Positions 52,079 to 61,989 of a stretch of 64,000 bases of DNA are shown here, in pieces. The stretch lies in NCBI GenBank assembly GCA_024663395.1, contig JANFAH010000006.1, forward strand, positions 1,054,001 to 1,118,000. Direction: 5' to 3'. Below the pieces are notes generated by a model that saw only the letters and a program-made list of their open reading frames with translations, was not told the origin of the DNA and searched no databases. The DNA is from Pisolithus tinctorius. Taxonomy: Eukaryota; Basidiomycota; Agaricomycetes; Boletales; Pisolithaceae. The position numbers and the translations under genes were made by a program. Within the stretch, counting starts at the first letter, position 1. Each line of letters starts with the position of its first letter.

Positions 52079-53189
52079 TCTTCTTGTTCCAGCGGTTTCC
52101 ACCCTGTTTACTGCCATAAATTGCTTTTTGGAGTAGACACACCTGAGATCTGGGGTTTCCCTCCGCAAATCCTTCTGGTTGTGCCATATAAACTTCGCAA
52201 TCCATCTCTCCATTCAGGTAGGCATGGGAGACATCAACAGATCGCAGGTGGAGGTCCTGTAGTGCAGCAACAGCCAGGATGACTCTGATGGAAGAAAGAC
52301 GAGCTGTAGGGGCAAAAACCTCGAGATAATCGAAGCCAGGGCGTTGGTTATATCCCTTGGCAACTAATTGAGCCTTGTAGCGATCGATGGAGCCATCAGC
52401 ATTGCGCTTGACCTTAAATACCCACTTTGAGCCAATGACCTTGCTCCCAGGAGGCCTGGGGACGAGTTTCCACGTCCCATTGCTCTGGTGCGCAGCTAGC
52501 TCCTCTAGGGCTGCTTCTTGCCATTTCTCTGCATCAGGGCGCTTCATGGCTTCAGCATATGTGAGTGGTTTATCAGGGAGAGCTGCAGACATGGCCAGCT
52601 CATCATCACTGTCATCCTCATCAACTACATCATCCAGCTGTGCAGGGGAGAGCTTCCACCACTCCCTAGGTTTCTGTCTTCGCCTTGGAGGCAATCTAGC
52701 ACCAATTCCGATGGGACTGGGAGGTCTAGGAGGTGGTGTAGGTGATGGAGTGCGAGGAGGCGGTGGGATGAGCTCTGGGATAGCTGCTGGAGGCTGAATG
52801 GGGTCTGGATCACCTGCTGCAAGGTCATCATCTCCCCCTTGATCCAGATCATCATCAGACTCGCTTTCAGAGTCTAGATTGCATTGTGGATGGTAGATAT
52901 CAGTGGCAGGTGGTTTGTGGTTGTCAGGTACAGGTTTGAATGAGGTTGAGGGAGATTTAGGAGGGATAGGCGCAGATAGCGAAGGTGTGGAAGGGCGAGC
53001 AGCTAGAGGGAAGTACCTCTCGTCGAAATCAGCTCTTTCAGAGATCAGTGTGCGCTTGGAGGTGGGATTATAGAATTTCCAGCCCTTGTAGCCATCAGGG
53101 TAGCCAATAAAGACGCATTTCTCCACATGGGAGTCAAGGGGCCGCCTTTTGTCTTTCTGGACATGCACATAGGCAGTACAGCCCCAGAC
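52079..53189 (-). CDS. Copia-4 integrase C-terminus, linker and RT N-terminal half
   Basis: After the TGA at 53192-53190 the frame stays open: VWGCTAYVHVQKDKRR, GYPDGYKGWKFYNP and ISERADFDERYFP. Then the acidic and Pro-rich linker (DSESESDDDLDQGG, RTPSPTPPPRPPSP, RRRQKPREWWKLSP), and RT blocks NGTWKLVPRPPGSKVIG, YNQRPGFDYLEVFAPTA, DVSHAYLNGEMD and KAIYGSKQGGNRWNKKM. It is cut by the TRIM at 52078. Unlike Copia-1, -2 and -5, its linker has no LTR insertion, so it shows the uninterrupted state of this region. Confidence 0.88.
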
Positions 53190-55268
53190 TCAAAGGTGAG
53201 AGAGGTCTGGCTTGTGTCCATGCCATAGTTCATATGGGGTCGCATTTGGGACAGCTTCAGTGGGGCACCTGTTCCATACATGGACCAGGGAAGCGAGACA
53301 TTCTCCCCAGAAGGCTTTGGGGAGTCCAGACTCATCCAGCATCGCAGTAATTCGCTCTGAAAGCACCCTATTAGCTCGTTCAGCAACTCCATTCTGCTGA
53401 GGGCGATTCCTGACAGTGTGCTGGCGCAGGATGCCGCATTGGGTGGTAAAATCGATGAAGGAATTGCTCATATACTCTCCTCCTTTATCATCGCGCAAAA
53501 TCTTGATATTTCGTTCACTTTGGTTCTCTGCAAAGGCCTTAAAGGTCTTGAATGCTTCGAAAACCTCTGATTTAGCTCTGATAGGCAAAACAAAGCGATA
53601 GTGCGAATAATCATCGATGAAAGTGACCCAGTATTTGAATCCAGAGAAGGAGGCATACCCTACAGAGTGTACATCGCTGTGGACGAGTTCTAGGGGTCTG
53701 GAGGCGCGATTTGAGGAGCTGGGGAATGGATTGGCATGCATTTTTCCAGCCAAGCAGGGCTCACAGATGGGGTCAGGAGAGGTTGTTGAGTTTATGGCCA
53801 TCCCAGTGACCAGATTTCGATTTAGTAGCGACTTGACACCTGCCAGATGGTGGTGAGCAAGTCTCCTGTGCCAGAGGTCAAGGTCCAGAGGCAGTGTGGT
53901 CGCTGCAGAGGCATATTCAGTGATGGGGATGGTCTCCCCCTCCAGGAGGGCCGAGTTTTGGTCCGAAATTCGCGCAACGAAGAGGGTATGGCGAGGGCGC
54001 TGCCTGAATGCGATTTGCGAAGAATTGATGCTCACAGTGAAGCCCTTATTGCGACAGAGATATAACACAGAAAGTAAATTATTGCGCAGGTCAGGGACAT
54101 GCAGGACATTTGTAAACTCGATAGGACGACGCTTCTGACCCCCCACTAAAGGATGGAACACCACAGACCCAACTCCAGCTGAATAGACAATTTTGTTGTC
54201 TGCTAACTTCACAGGGACGCATTTTTGGCTGTAATTTCGCAGCCAATGGCGATGAGGCGTCATATGAGCAGTGGCGCCTGTGTCTGCGATCCAAGAAGTG
54301 TCAGCATCGAGCTGGAGAGGGCAGAGAAGCGAGGAGGGGTCAGAGGAACGAAGACTTGCATTTCCTGCGAATTCCACTGCTTGGGAGGCACTCTCCTTCG
54401 GCGAGGAGGTAGAAGGCGGGGTGCCTGTAGCTGGGGTCGACTGGGGCGCGCTGGAGGGCTGATTCGCGGTGTTGGCAGGCTTTTTGTTGCGCTGGCACTT
54501 CTGGGAGAGGTAGATGGACTTCGCTCTTGCCAGGTTTTGGCATTTATGGACACAGTGTCCTAAAAATTCACAGAACGAGCATGGGGTCGAGGTAGAGCAC
54601 CTGCAATTGCTGGAGGAGCTGAATAGCGCGGTTTCGGATGTGTGGGCATCAGGGCGTCGTTTTCGCTGCAATTCCTCAGCCAGGAAGGCTTCTTTTAGTT
54701 TCTCCTTGTCCAGGGATTGGAAGAGGAGTAAGGAGGACGCAAAATGGGAGTATTCTTCGCCCAAGGAGCGAACCATAGCCATGCAAACTAGCTCATTATC
54801 CAAGTCCTTGATGGTGTAGGGACTGGAGGTGCCTTTGGGACGCAATTCCTGGATTTTAGACATGGAATCTTCGATCCTAGCAATCAGAGAGCTCAGAGAC
54901 TCATCTGGTTGCTTTCTAATGGAGAAGAAGTCGTCCCAGGCATTGAAACGAGCACCAGGGCGCTGTTGGAGGTGAATTGAGGCGAGGGTCGACCAGATCT
55001 GGACAGGATCATCCTGAACAGCCTCCACATGGGTCCTCTGTTCGCTAGAAAGCGCCAGATAAAGCTCTCCAGCTGCCCTGTCCGCTCTGAGGTCCCATTT
55101 AGAGCGAGCTTCGGTTTTGGACTCATCTGGGCGCTTTTCAGAGCCATTAACAATGGTCCAGAGGCCTTTAGTGCGCAGGAAGGCCTTCATTTCGCCTTTC
55201 CAGGTATTATAGTTGGAAGATGTGAGTTTGGTGACTGAGAATGACGAGTTGGAGTGTTCTTCAGTCAT
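53190..55268 (-). CDS. Copia-4 Gag-protease-integrase
   Basis: 692 codons, open. Gag starts MTEEHSNSSFSVTKL with NTWKGEMKAFLRTKGLW and the capsid text seen in Copia-1. The zinc knuckle CSFCEFLGHCVHKC is near 54570. The protease has WIADTGATAHM, with DTG as active site (about 54290). The integrase has LWHRRLAHHHLAGVK and CEPCLAG, D in LVHSDVHSVG, D in LRDDKGGEY and E in NGVAERANR. It ends at a TGA that replaces the CGA of SHL-R-VWGC in sister copies. Gag builds the particle, protease processes it, and integrase inserts the cDNA making 5-bp duplications as seen throughout this window. With that single change aside, it is the best preserved coding region of the family here. Confidence 0.93.
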   Translation of the reverse strand: MTEEHSNSSFSVTKLTSSNYNTWKGEMKAFLRTKGLWTIVNGSEKRPDESKTEARSKWDLRADRAAGELYLALSSEQRTHVEAVQDDPVQIWSTLASIHLQQRPGARFNAWDDFFSIRKQPDESLSSLIARIEDSMSKIQELRPKGTSSPYTIKDLDNELVCMAMVRSLGEEYSHFASSLLLFQSLDKEKLKEAFLAEELQRKRRPDAHTSETALFSSSSNCRCSTSTPCSFCEFLGHCVHKCQNLARAKSIYLSQKCQRNKKPANTANQPSSAPQSTPATGTPPSTSSPKESASQAVEFAGNASLRSSDPSSLLCPLQLDADTSWIADTGATAHMTPHRHWLRNYSQKCVPVKLADNKIVYSAGVGSVVFHPLVGGQKRRPIEFTNVLHVPDLRNNLLSVLYLCRNKGFTVSINSSQIAFRQRPRHTLFVARISDQNSALLEGETIPITEYASAATTLPLDLDLWHRRLAHHHLAGVKSLLNRNLVTGMAINSTTSPDPICEPCLAGKMHANPFPSSSNRASRPLELVHSDVHSVGYASFSGFKYWVTFIDDYSHYRFVLPIRAKSEVFEAFKTFKAFAENQSERNIKILRDDKGGEYMSNSFIDFTTQCGILRQHTVRNRPQQNGVAERANRVLSERITAMLDESGLPKAFWGECLASLVHVWNRCPTEAVPNATPYELWHGHKPDLSHL

Positions 55269-55451
55269 GGAAGCGAAATTGGGACAACAAGAATGATTGG
55301 GAGGTGGATGGGGTGAGTCTGGAGGGTGAGAGGGTGAAGAAAAATCGATAGAGGGCGAGAATGTGGTCTGAGGCGGTCGAGATTTTGCGCAGAGGTGGAT
55401 GACGTGGCGAATGGCGCGTCGGGAAAGTCCTAGAGCGCGGGACTCATAACC

Positions 55452-55741
55452 TGTTCAGATAACCACAACTTCAGGCCACTTGTGCCCAGTGTAAGAGACT
55501 GATATTGAAGTAAATAATACAGGAATCATACCTTGTGCCCAGTGTAAGAGACTGAGGAAATTTTCACTGGGCACAGTGCAGTAAGTGCGCAAAAATGATA
55601 AACAAATATAAATAGTAAATAAAAGCAAACCAAGGACACTTAGAGCGAAGCTAAGTGTCCACTACAAGTCTGTAGAGTGAGAAGAGAACACATTAAAATA
55701 GACAATGCGAAAATGAGGTGCACAGGCACCACATGTGAACA
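55452..55741 (-). repeat. Copia-4 5' LTR
   Basis: Two differences from 50493-50782. Confidence 0.95.
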
Positions 55742-55746
55742 GAATG

Positions 55747-56703
55747 GTGGGAGTCAGATTCTTGTGAGGAGGGAGGTGGAGGTGGGATTGGCTCATTTAT
55801 CATCCCTGGGTCATCTGAGGGTGGAGGTGGAGGTGAGATGAGGCCATTGTTGGTCTCATCTTCATCAGACTGTGGTGGGGCGGTTTGCTCCTCACTATCA
55901 TCACTTTCTTCACTAGGTCACAGTGGTGGCACCTCATCAGCCACATCCTCAAGATCATCAGGAGGCAGCAGGGGTGGTGGAATGTCATTGTCAGGAGGCA
56001 GCAGGGGGGTGGAATGTCATCTTCTATTAGTGCAGTGTCCTCACAGGGCAGAGGTGGTGGTGGAATTGGATCAACCATTGATGCGGAAACCTCAGAAAGC
56101 CATGGTGGAGGTGGAAGGTGCTCCAGCATCTGGCTATGTCCACCATGGCTTGTCAACTGTCAGGTGGTTCCCACCTTTTGACCCCTCCTTGAGGGGCCTG
56201 CAGATTGTGGAGGGTCCTCTCCCCTGGCTTCAATGTGGCAAATATGAACTATGAATGATTAATGGAATTGTGGTATGAAATCAAATGAACCTAACCTCTG
56301 GGATTAAAGCATACTCCCTGGGGAATTTGGTCTGCCATAGTGAAACAATTTCACTTGTTGGAAGCCATTGCTGCTCCAAATATCAATGTTCAACACCCAA
56401 CCATGGGAACATCTGCCACAAGGCAGGAGTCATGAATGTCATGTTTCCATGCCTGGTAAGAAAGATAAATGCTGGCCACCTGGCATATAATCTGGTGGAA
56501 ATGCCAACAACTACATGGCAATGGCATGGGTGCCAACAAATGCATGTGTGAGTCAAAATGAAACGATTGAGGCCCTGTGTAACAGGGGTGGGGGATGCCC
56601 CCTGACATGACCATTGCAGCCTGAACTGAATCAATGATTTCATCACCTCTATAATATTATATGTACATGCAGATTGAAACTCCATCTGAGATCACTGCAT
56701 CCT
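55747..56703. other. Old flank, no gene recognised
   Basis: CpG-poor, with GGTGGAGGTGG-rich stretches at 55770-56130. The Pro-rich minus-strand frame is compositional. Confidence 0.45.
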
Positions 56704-56727
56704 TGTCTGGTTGCATTTATTGCAACA
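56704..56727 (+). repeat. TRIM LTR remnant
   Basis: Last 24 bp of the tRNA-bearing LTR (TGTCTGGTTGCATTTATTGCAACA with one base lost). Shows older copies exist outside the Copia nest. Confidence 0.7.
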
Positions 56728-56744
56728 TAAAGTGCAGGAAGAGG

Positions 56745-56866
56745 GAGTGGTGGATGACAGCATGGATGACAGTGCAGATCATAGCATGGATGATAGCACA
56801 GATGATAGTGCAGATTATAGCATAGATGACAGTGTGGATGACAGTTTGGATGATCACAGCAAGGCT
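56745..56866. repeat. Acidic-coding minisatellite, 12-bp unit
   Basis: Units of the type GATGACAGTGCA, about ten copies. Reads as DDS(A/M/T) on the plus strand. No gene context. Confidence 0.75.
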
Positions 56867-56955
56867 GAGGCAAGTGATGTTGGAACAGATGATCCCTCCC
56901 CTAAAGGGGTTTGCCATGTGTAATATTCATGCATGACAGATCAGTGCTAACACAA

Positions 56956-57190
56956 TGTTACAGTGGTGCCTCTGCACCTCTGTTCGCATTTTCATTTATT
57001 CTATTGTTATTAGCTACACTAATATGGTCTAACTTCGCATTCCTACACTATACAGTTTTATGGTGTGTTGTGCCTCTGTATTTTCCTTTGTGTACCATTT
57101 TTGCACACTTAGCAGTTGTGTGTGCCCAGTGTATTGTCTCTTCAGTCTCTGACACAGGGCACAAGGCCTTAAGGTTGGGTGATTTGAACA
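56956..57190 (+). repeat. LTR-A followed by scrambled Copia pieces
   Basis: 235 bp, TGTTACAGTGG...GATTTGAACA, followed by GGTTAT, the start of a Copia PBS, so it was once a 5' LTR. Confidence 0.88.
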
Positions 57191-57193
57191 GGT

Positions 57194-57443
57194 TATTATG
57201 TTCTTTTCTTACTAGTACTACAGACTTCTAGAGGACACTTGTCTTCGCTCTAAGTGTCCCTGGTTTGCTGTTGTTTATTATTTGCATTTGTTTATCATGT
57301 TTGCACACTTACTACTCTGTGCCCAGTGAAATTTTCTTCAGTCTCCTTACACTGGGCACAAGGTATGATATCTGTTGTATTTCCCTCAATATATAGTCTC
57401 TTACACTGGGCACAAGTGGCCTGAAGTTGTGGTTATCTGAACA
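57194..57443 (+). repeat. LTR-B fragment (Copia-4 variant)
   Basis: Lacks the first 45 bp or so and ends GGTTATCTGAACA. Confidence 0.8.
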
Positions 57444-57579
57444 CTCCACTCAAAAATCACCCTGATGGCCGAAGAACACTCCCATGTTCAAATAATCACA
57501 ATTGGAAACCTCTGGTGCCCAGTGTAAGAGACTGATATTGGAGGAAATTGTACATAAGACATACCTGGTGCCCAGTGTA
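57444..57579. other. Scrambled junction: Gag start and LTR piece
   Basis: ATGGCCGAAGAACACTCCCA (57464-57483, a Gag start) abuts the U5 end of a minus-strand LTR-B (57485-57579), which abuts a polypurine tract. Confidence 0.65.
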
Positions 57580-58375
57580 CTCCCCCCTGAATGTGCACCT
57601 CTGCACTCAAGTACTCCCCCCTGATGAGCCAAGTCCCAGCATCTTGCAAAACTCGACGACCTTGGTGCGATGTAGTGGTTTGGTGAGGAGATCAGCTGCT
57701 TGTTTGACTGTAGGGACAAAAATAGGCGAAATAAGGTGTTGCTGGACTGCATCTCTGAGCCAGTAGTAGCATCGGTCCAGTTGCTTCATTCTACCATGAT
57801 GCTCTGGGTTTTTCGCCACTGAGATCGCAGGTTGATTGTCAATACACAAGGAGGAGGGGTTTGGGAGAGAATGGCCAATTTCCTGCAGGAGGTTTCGCAT
57901 CCATTTGATTTCTTTTCCAGCCTGGACTGCAGCCATGTATTCTGCCTCAGTTGTGGACAGTGCGATGACTCCTTGCAACTTGGAGGACCAGGAAACCGCA
58001 CCAGTACCCATTTTGATCACATATCCACCAGTTGATCGCCCAGAATCTTTGCAACCACCATGATCTGCATCAGAATAGGTGATAAATGGCTCAGAAGTCA
58101 AAGGATCAGGGGAATAGGTCAGGGAATAGTCCAGAGTGCCCTTAAGATAGTGCATGAGGTGTTGAACTGCCAACCAATGAGTCCATCCAGGGTTGGAGTT
58201 GAACCTGGCCAGAACTCTGACTGTATAAGCAATGTCTGGACGAGTGGTGGTGGCTAGGTACATCAGGGCACCCACAGCCGACAGGTAAGGGATTTTCCGC
58301 ATGGTTTCGACTTCCTGAGGTGATTGGGGCGATTGCTGACGAGATAGGCGCAGATTTGGCTCCATAGGAGTTGAG
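57580..58375 (-). pseudogene. Copia RT C-terminus and RNase H fragment
   Basis: The minus-strand frame from 58365 to 57607 is open (252 codons): MEPNLRLSRQQSPQ, YLSAVGALMYLATTTRPDI, SDADHGG, STTEAEYMA and a C-terminus GLGSSGGST, then a polypurine tract. It is cut upstream at about 58376, where a different Copia piece in plus orientation begins. The fragment holds complete RNase H and only the last part of RT. Confidence 0.85.
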
Positions 58376-58383
58376 AGGGATAT

Positions 58384-60472
58384 CCTGAAGGCTACAAATG
58401 TTGGAAATTCTATAATCCCACCTCCAAGCGCACCATCATCTCAGAAAGGGCTGACTGTGATGAGAGATACTTCCCACTGGCTAATCGCCCTTCCAAACCT
58501 TCCCTTCTTGTGCCAGTTGCTCCCAACTCGCCCACAATCTCACCCATACCTCTGACCAGCAATTGCCCACCACCTGCTTCTGATTGTTCATATGTGGTGC
58601 CTGTGCACCTCATTTCGCATGTTATACTTTATTATGTTCTTTTCTCACCCTACAGACTTCTAGAGGACACTTGTCTTCGCTCTAAGTGTCCCTGGTTGGC
58701 TTGTGTTTATTATTTACATTTGTTTATCATTTTTGCGCACTTACTGCTCTGTGCCCAGTGAAATTTTCTTCAGTCTCTTACACTGGGCACAAGGTATGTT
58801 GTCTGTAGTATTTCCCTCAATATAAGTCTCTTACACTGGGCACAAGGCCTACTGAGTGGGATATTTAAACACTGATTACTACCATTCCAAACCAGATTTG
58901 GACTCAGAAAGCAAGTCAGATGATGTCCTGGATCAGGGGGGAGATGAAGACCTTGCAGCAGGTGATCCAGAACCCACTCAGCCTCCAGCAGCTATCCCAG
59001 AGCTCGTCCCACCGCCTCCTCACACTCCATCACCTCTACCACCTCCCAGGCCTCCCAGTCCTATCGGAATTGGTGCTAGATTGCCTCCAAGGTGAAGGCA
59101 AAAACCTAGGGAGTGGTGGAAGCTCTCCCCTGCGCAGTTGGATGATGTTGTTGATGAGGATGACAGTGATGATGAACTGGCCATGTCTGCAGCTCTCCCT
59201 GATGAGCCATTGACATATGCTGAAGCCATGAAGTGCCCTGATGCGGAAACATGGCAAGAAGCTGCCCTAGAGGAGTTAGCTGCTCACCAGAGCAATGGCA
59301 CTTGGAAACTTGTCCATAGGCCTCCTGGGAGCAAAGTTATTGGCTCCAAGTGGGTATTTAAGATCAAGCGCAATGCTGATGGCTCCATCGATCGCTACAA
59401 GGCTCGCCTGGTTGCCAAGGGTTATAAGCAGCGCCCTGGCTTCGATTATCTCGAGGTTTTCGCCCCTACAGCTCGTCTTTCATCCATCAGAGTCATTCTG
59501 GCTCTTGCAGCACTCCAGGACCTGCACCTGCGATCAATTGATGTCTCCCATGCCTACCTCAATGGGGAGATGGATTGCGAAGTCTATATGGCCCAACCTG
59601 AGGGATTTGTAGAGGGAGATCCCAAATCACAGGTGTGTCTACTCCAAAAAGCGATCTATGGCAGTAAACAGGGCGGAAATCGCTGGAAGAAGAAAATGCG
59701 CTCAGTTCTTGAATCCCTAGGCTTCAGACAAACATATTCTGATGCCAGTATCTACATCTACTCCCACAATGATGTCACCATCATCCTACCTGTGTTTGTT
59801 GATGATATGACTCTTGCCGCACGCTCTGCAGCTGCCATCGACTCCTTCGTCTCACAATTGGGTCAGCACTTCAAAATCCGTGACCTGGGCCCTACCACTC
59901 AGCTCCTAGGAATAAAAATCGACAGAGACCGCACAAATCACTCCATTTCGCTCTCTCAGCGCCAATACTGCCTAGATGTCTTGGAGCGGTTTGGCATGGC
60001 TGATTGTAAGCCAATCTCGACTCCCATGGAGCCCAACCTTCGCCTATCTCGCCAGCAATCTCCTCAGACCCCTGAGGAAGCTGAAACCATGCGCAAAGTC
60101 CCATATCTATCTGCTGTGGGTGCCCTGATGTATCTAGCAACCACAACTCGTCCAGACATCGCCTATACTGTTGGAGTTCTAGCCAGATTCAATTCTAATC
60201 CTGGCTGGACTCACTGGCTGGCTGTCAAACACCTAATGCGCTATCTGAAGGGCACTCTGGATTATACCATCACATATTCCCCTGATCCTTCGACTTCAGA
60301 ACTGTTTACCACCTTCTCTGATGCAGATCATGGTGGCTGCAAGGATTCTGGTCGTTCCACAGGTGGTTATGTGGTCAAGATGGGTACTGGAGCTGTTTCC
60401 TGGTGCTCTAAGCTACAGGGAGTCGTCGCCTTATCTACCACAGAGGCAGAGTACATGGCAGCTGTCCAACCC
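58384..60472 (+). pseudogene. Copia-5 fragment: Pol linker, RT and part of RNase H
   Basis: Begins in GYPEGYKCWKFYNP, then ISERADCDERYFP. A solo LTR-B (58585-58871) interrupts the linker; DLDSESKSDD and PPPRPPSP follow. A TGA near 59093 replaces CGA (LPPR-stop-RQKPRE). From 59138 the frame is open: NGTWKLVHRPPGS, YKQRPGFDYLEVFAPTA, DVSHAYLNGEMD, PVFVDDMTL (about 59800), SDADHGG and STTEAEYMAAVQ. It ends at 60472, directly joined to the LTR end of a Gypsy element, so RNase H lacks its last part. No LTRs remain. Confidence 0.85.
58585..58871 (+). repeat. Solo LTR-B in the Pol linker of Copia-5
   Basis: 287 bp, TSD CTGAT (58580-58584 and 58872-58876). Independent of the insertion in Copia-1/-2, yet within a few codons of the same place. 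Confidence 0.95.
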
Positions 60473-60534
60473 CTTGGCCTTGCACCTGCTTTGGTCTCCG
60501 GTCTGGCCTCAACCTGGACTCCACAAACTTAACA
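60473..60534 (+). repeat. Gypsy LTR-F end, truncated
   Basis: Ends ...CAAACTTAACA, followed by the self-priming-type PBS (ATTTCAGACT at 60537-60546). Confidence 0.7.
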
Positions 60535-60572
60535 GTATTTCAGACTCACCACTTGTGTGGGTCTAACTTATC

Positions 60573-61964
60573 ATGGCAACCAAAACTTGTTTCCAACCTC
60601 CCTGTGGCCATTCTGCCACCAATCCTGACTCTGCCTCAGCCAGTGGGGCTCACTGCGAAACAGCACTAGCTGCTTTGGGCACCACTAGGAATTCTCCAGG
60701 TCCTGTCAGTCCTTTCAGGGGCTTTTCAGCCTGCACATCCAATACCCCCACACCACATCGCCCCACTGCTCCCATCCCTGAGGGTGACCCTGGCGATGAT
60801 GGGCTGGGCAACAATGATGATAGTAACCCAGATGATGATGACCCTGGCAATGATCCTGATGATAATGGTCCTGGTGATGATAATCTGGATGAGAATGACC
60901 CAGAGGATGAACCAGACTTCCCAGATCTGGACACTGAGCCTGTGATTATGGTCCTGGACAACCTCACAGGGGCCATCAAACTGTTGGCTCGCAATGCCCA
61001 CACTAGTCCTGAGTCCTCAAGCAGGACCAAGTTGCACAAGCCTGACACTTTTGATGGTACTGACCCAAAGAAACTTCATGCTTTCTTCATCCAGTGTGAA
61101 CTTAACTTCCAAGACCATCCCTGGGCTTTTAGGACCAACTGTGCCAAGGTCATCTTCACCCAATCTTACCTCAAGGGCATGGCTCTTGAATGGTTTGAGC
61201 TGGATTTGCTCAGACTCGATGACCCCAGTGACCAGCCTCTCTGGATGGACTCCTGGAGGGAGTTCATCCTGGAGTTACAAACCACCTTTGGCCCCCACAA
61301 TCCGGTCGCTGATGCTGAGAGTCAGCTTGACCACTTATACATGAAAGATAACCAGCACATCAACAAATATGTAGTTGATTTTAATTGGCTTGCTTTGCAA
61401 GTCTGAGGCTACAGAGATGGTGTGCTGCATCACCACTTCTACTCTGGGCTCTCAGACCAGATTAAGGATGAAGTCTGTCAAGTTGGTAAACCCTGGACTC
61501 TACACAAGCTCTGCCACCTCGCCCAGGAGATAGATGCGTGCTATTGGGAGTGCAAGGAAGAAGTCCAAAGGGCAAGTAAGCACCAAAGCTCATCCAACCC
61601 CAGCAACAATAAGTCCGGAGGCTCCGGCAACAATAGTCAATCCAAGACTGGTCAAGAGAAAGCCAAGACCAGCAACAATAACAACTCTGGGTCTTCCCCC
61701 AAGCCAGCCTCATCGAAGCTGGGCAACAATAATAGCAGCAACTCATCCAAGCCCAAGCCTAGCAAACTTGGAAAGGATGGGAAGCTCACCCCAGAAGAAC
61801 ACAAGCGTCACATAGACAGAAACCTCTGCATGTTCTGTGGAGGGTCTGGCCATTTTGCTGACAAATGCCCCAAGAAAGCTGGAAAGGCCAAGGCTTGCAC
61901 TGTGGCTACCACTGAGGCTGCACTGGCCTCGGGCTTGGGTACTACCCCCGAGACAAAAAAATAG
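60573..61964 (+). pseudogene. Gypsy Gag with one premature TGA
   Basis: Starts MATKTCFQPPCG, then an acidic Asp/Pro/Asn linker, the capsid part (DTFDGTDPKKLHAFF, YLKGMALEWFELDL, TTFGPHNP), and a TGA at 61404-61406 in place of the expected Arg or Gln before GYRDG. The frame then continues (HHHFYSGLSDQIKDE) through a Ser/Asn/Lys-rich stretch to the zinc knuckle CMFCGGSGHFADKC (about 61830) and ends at TAG at 61962-61964. It is homologous to the intact Gag at 1-1321. Confidence 0.9.
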
Positions 61965-61989
61965 GTAGCAGCTCCCAGGACTCCACACA

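Larger units (their letters stand above)
50493..55741 (-). mobile_element. Copia-4, nearly intact
   Basis: 290-bp LTRs (50493-50782 and 55452-55741, about 2 differences), TSD GAATG (50488-50492 and 55742-55746). PBS GGTTATGAGTCCCGCGC on the minus strand at 55451-55435 and polypurine tract at 50794-50783. Only one TGA in integrase and a TRIM insertion in RT interrupt the polyprotein. Confidence 0.95.

Noticed and set aside
55800..56156. Pro-rich 118-aa minus-strand ORF
   Set aside because: Composition effect of a GGTGGAGGTGG-rich stretch; no start context, no family.
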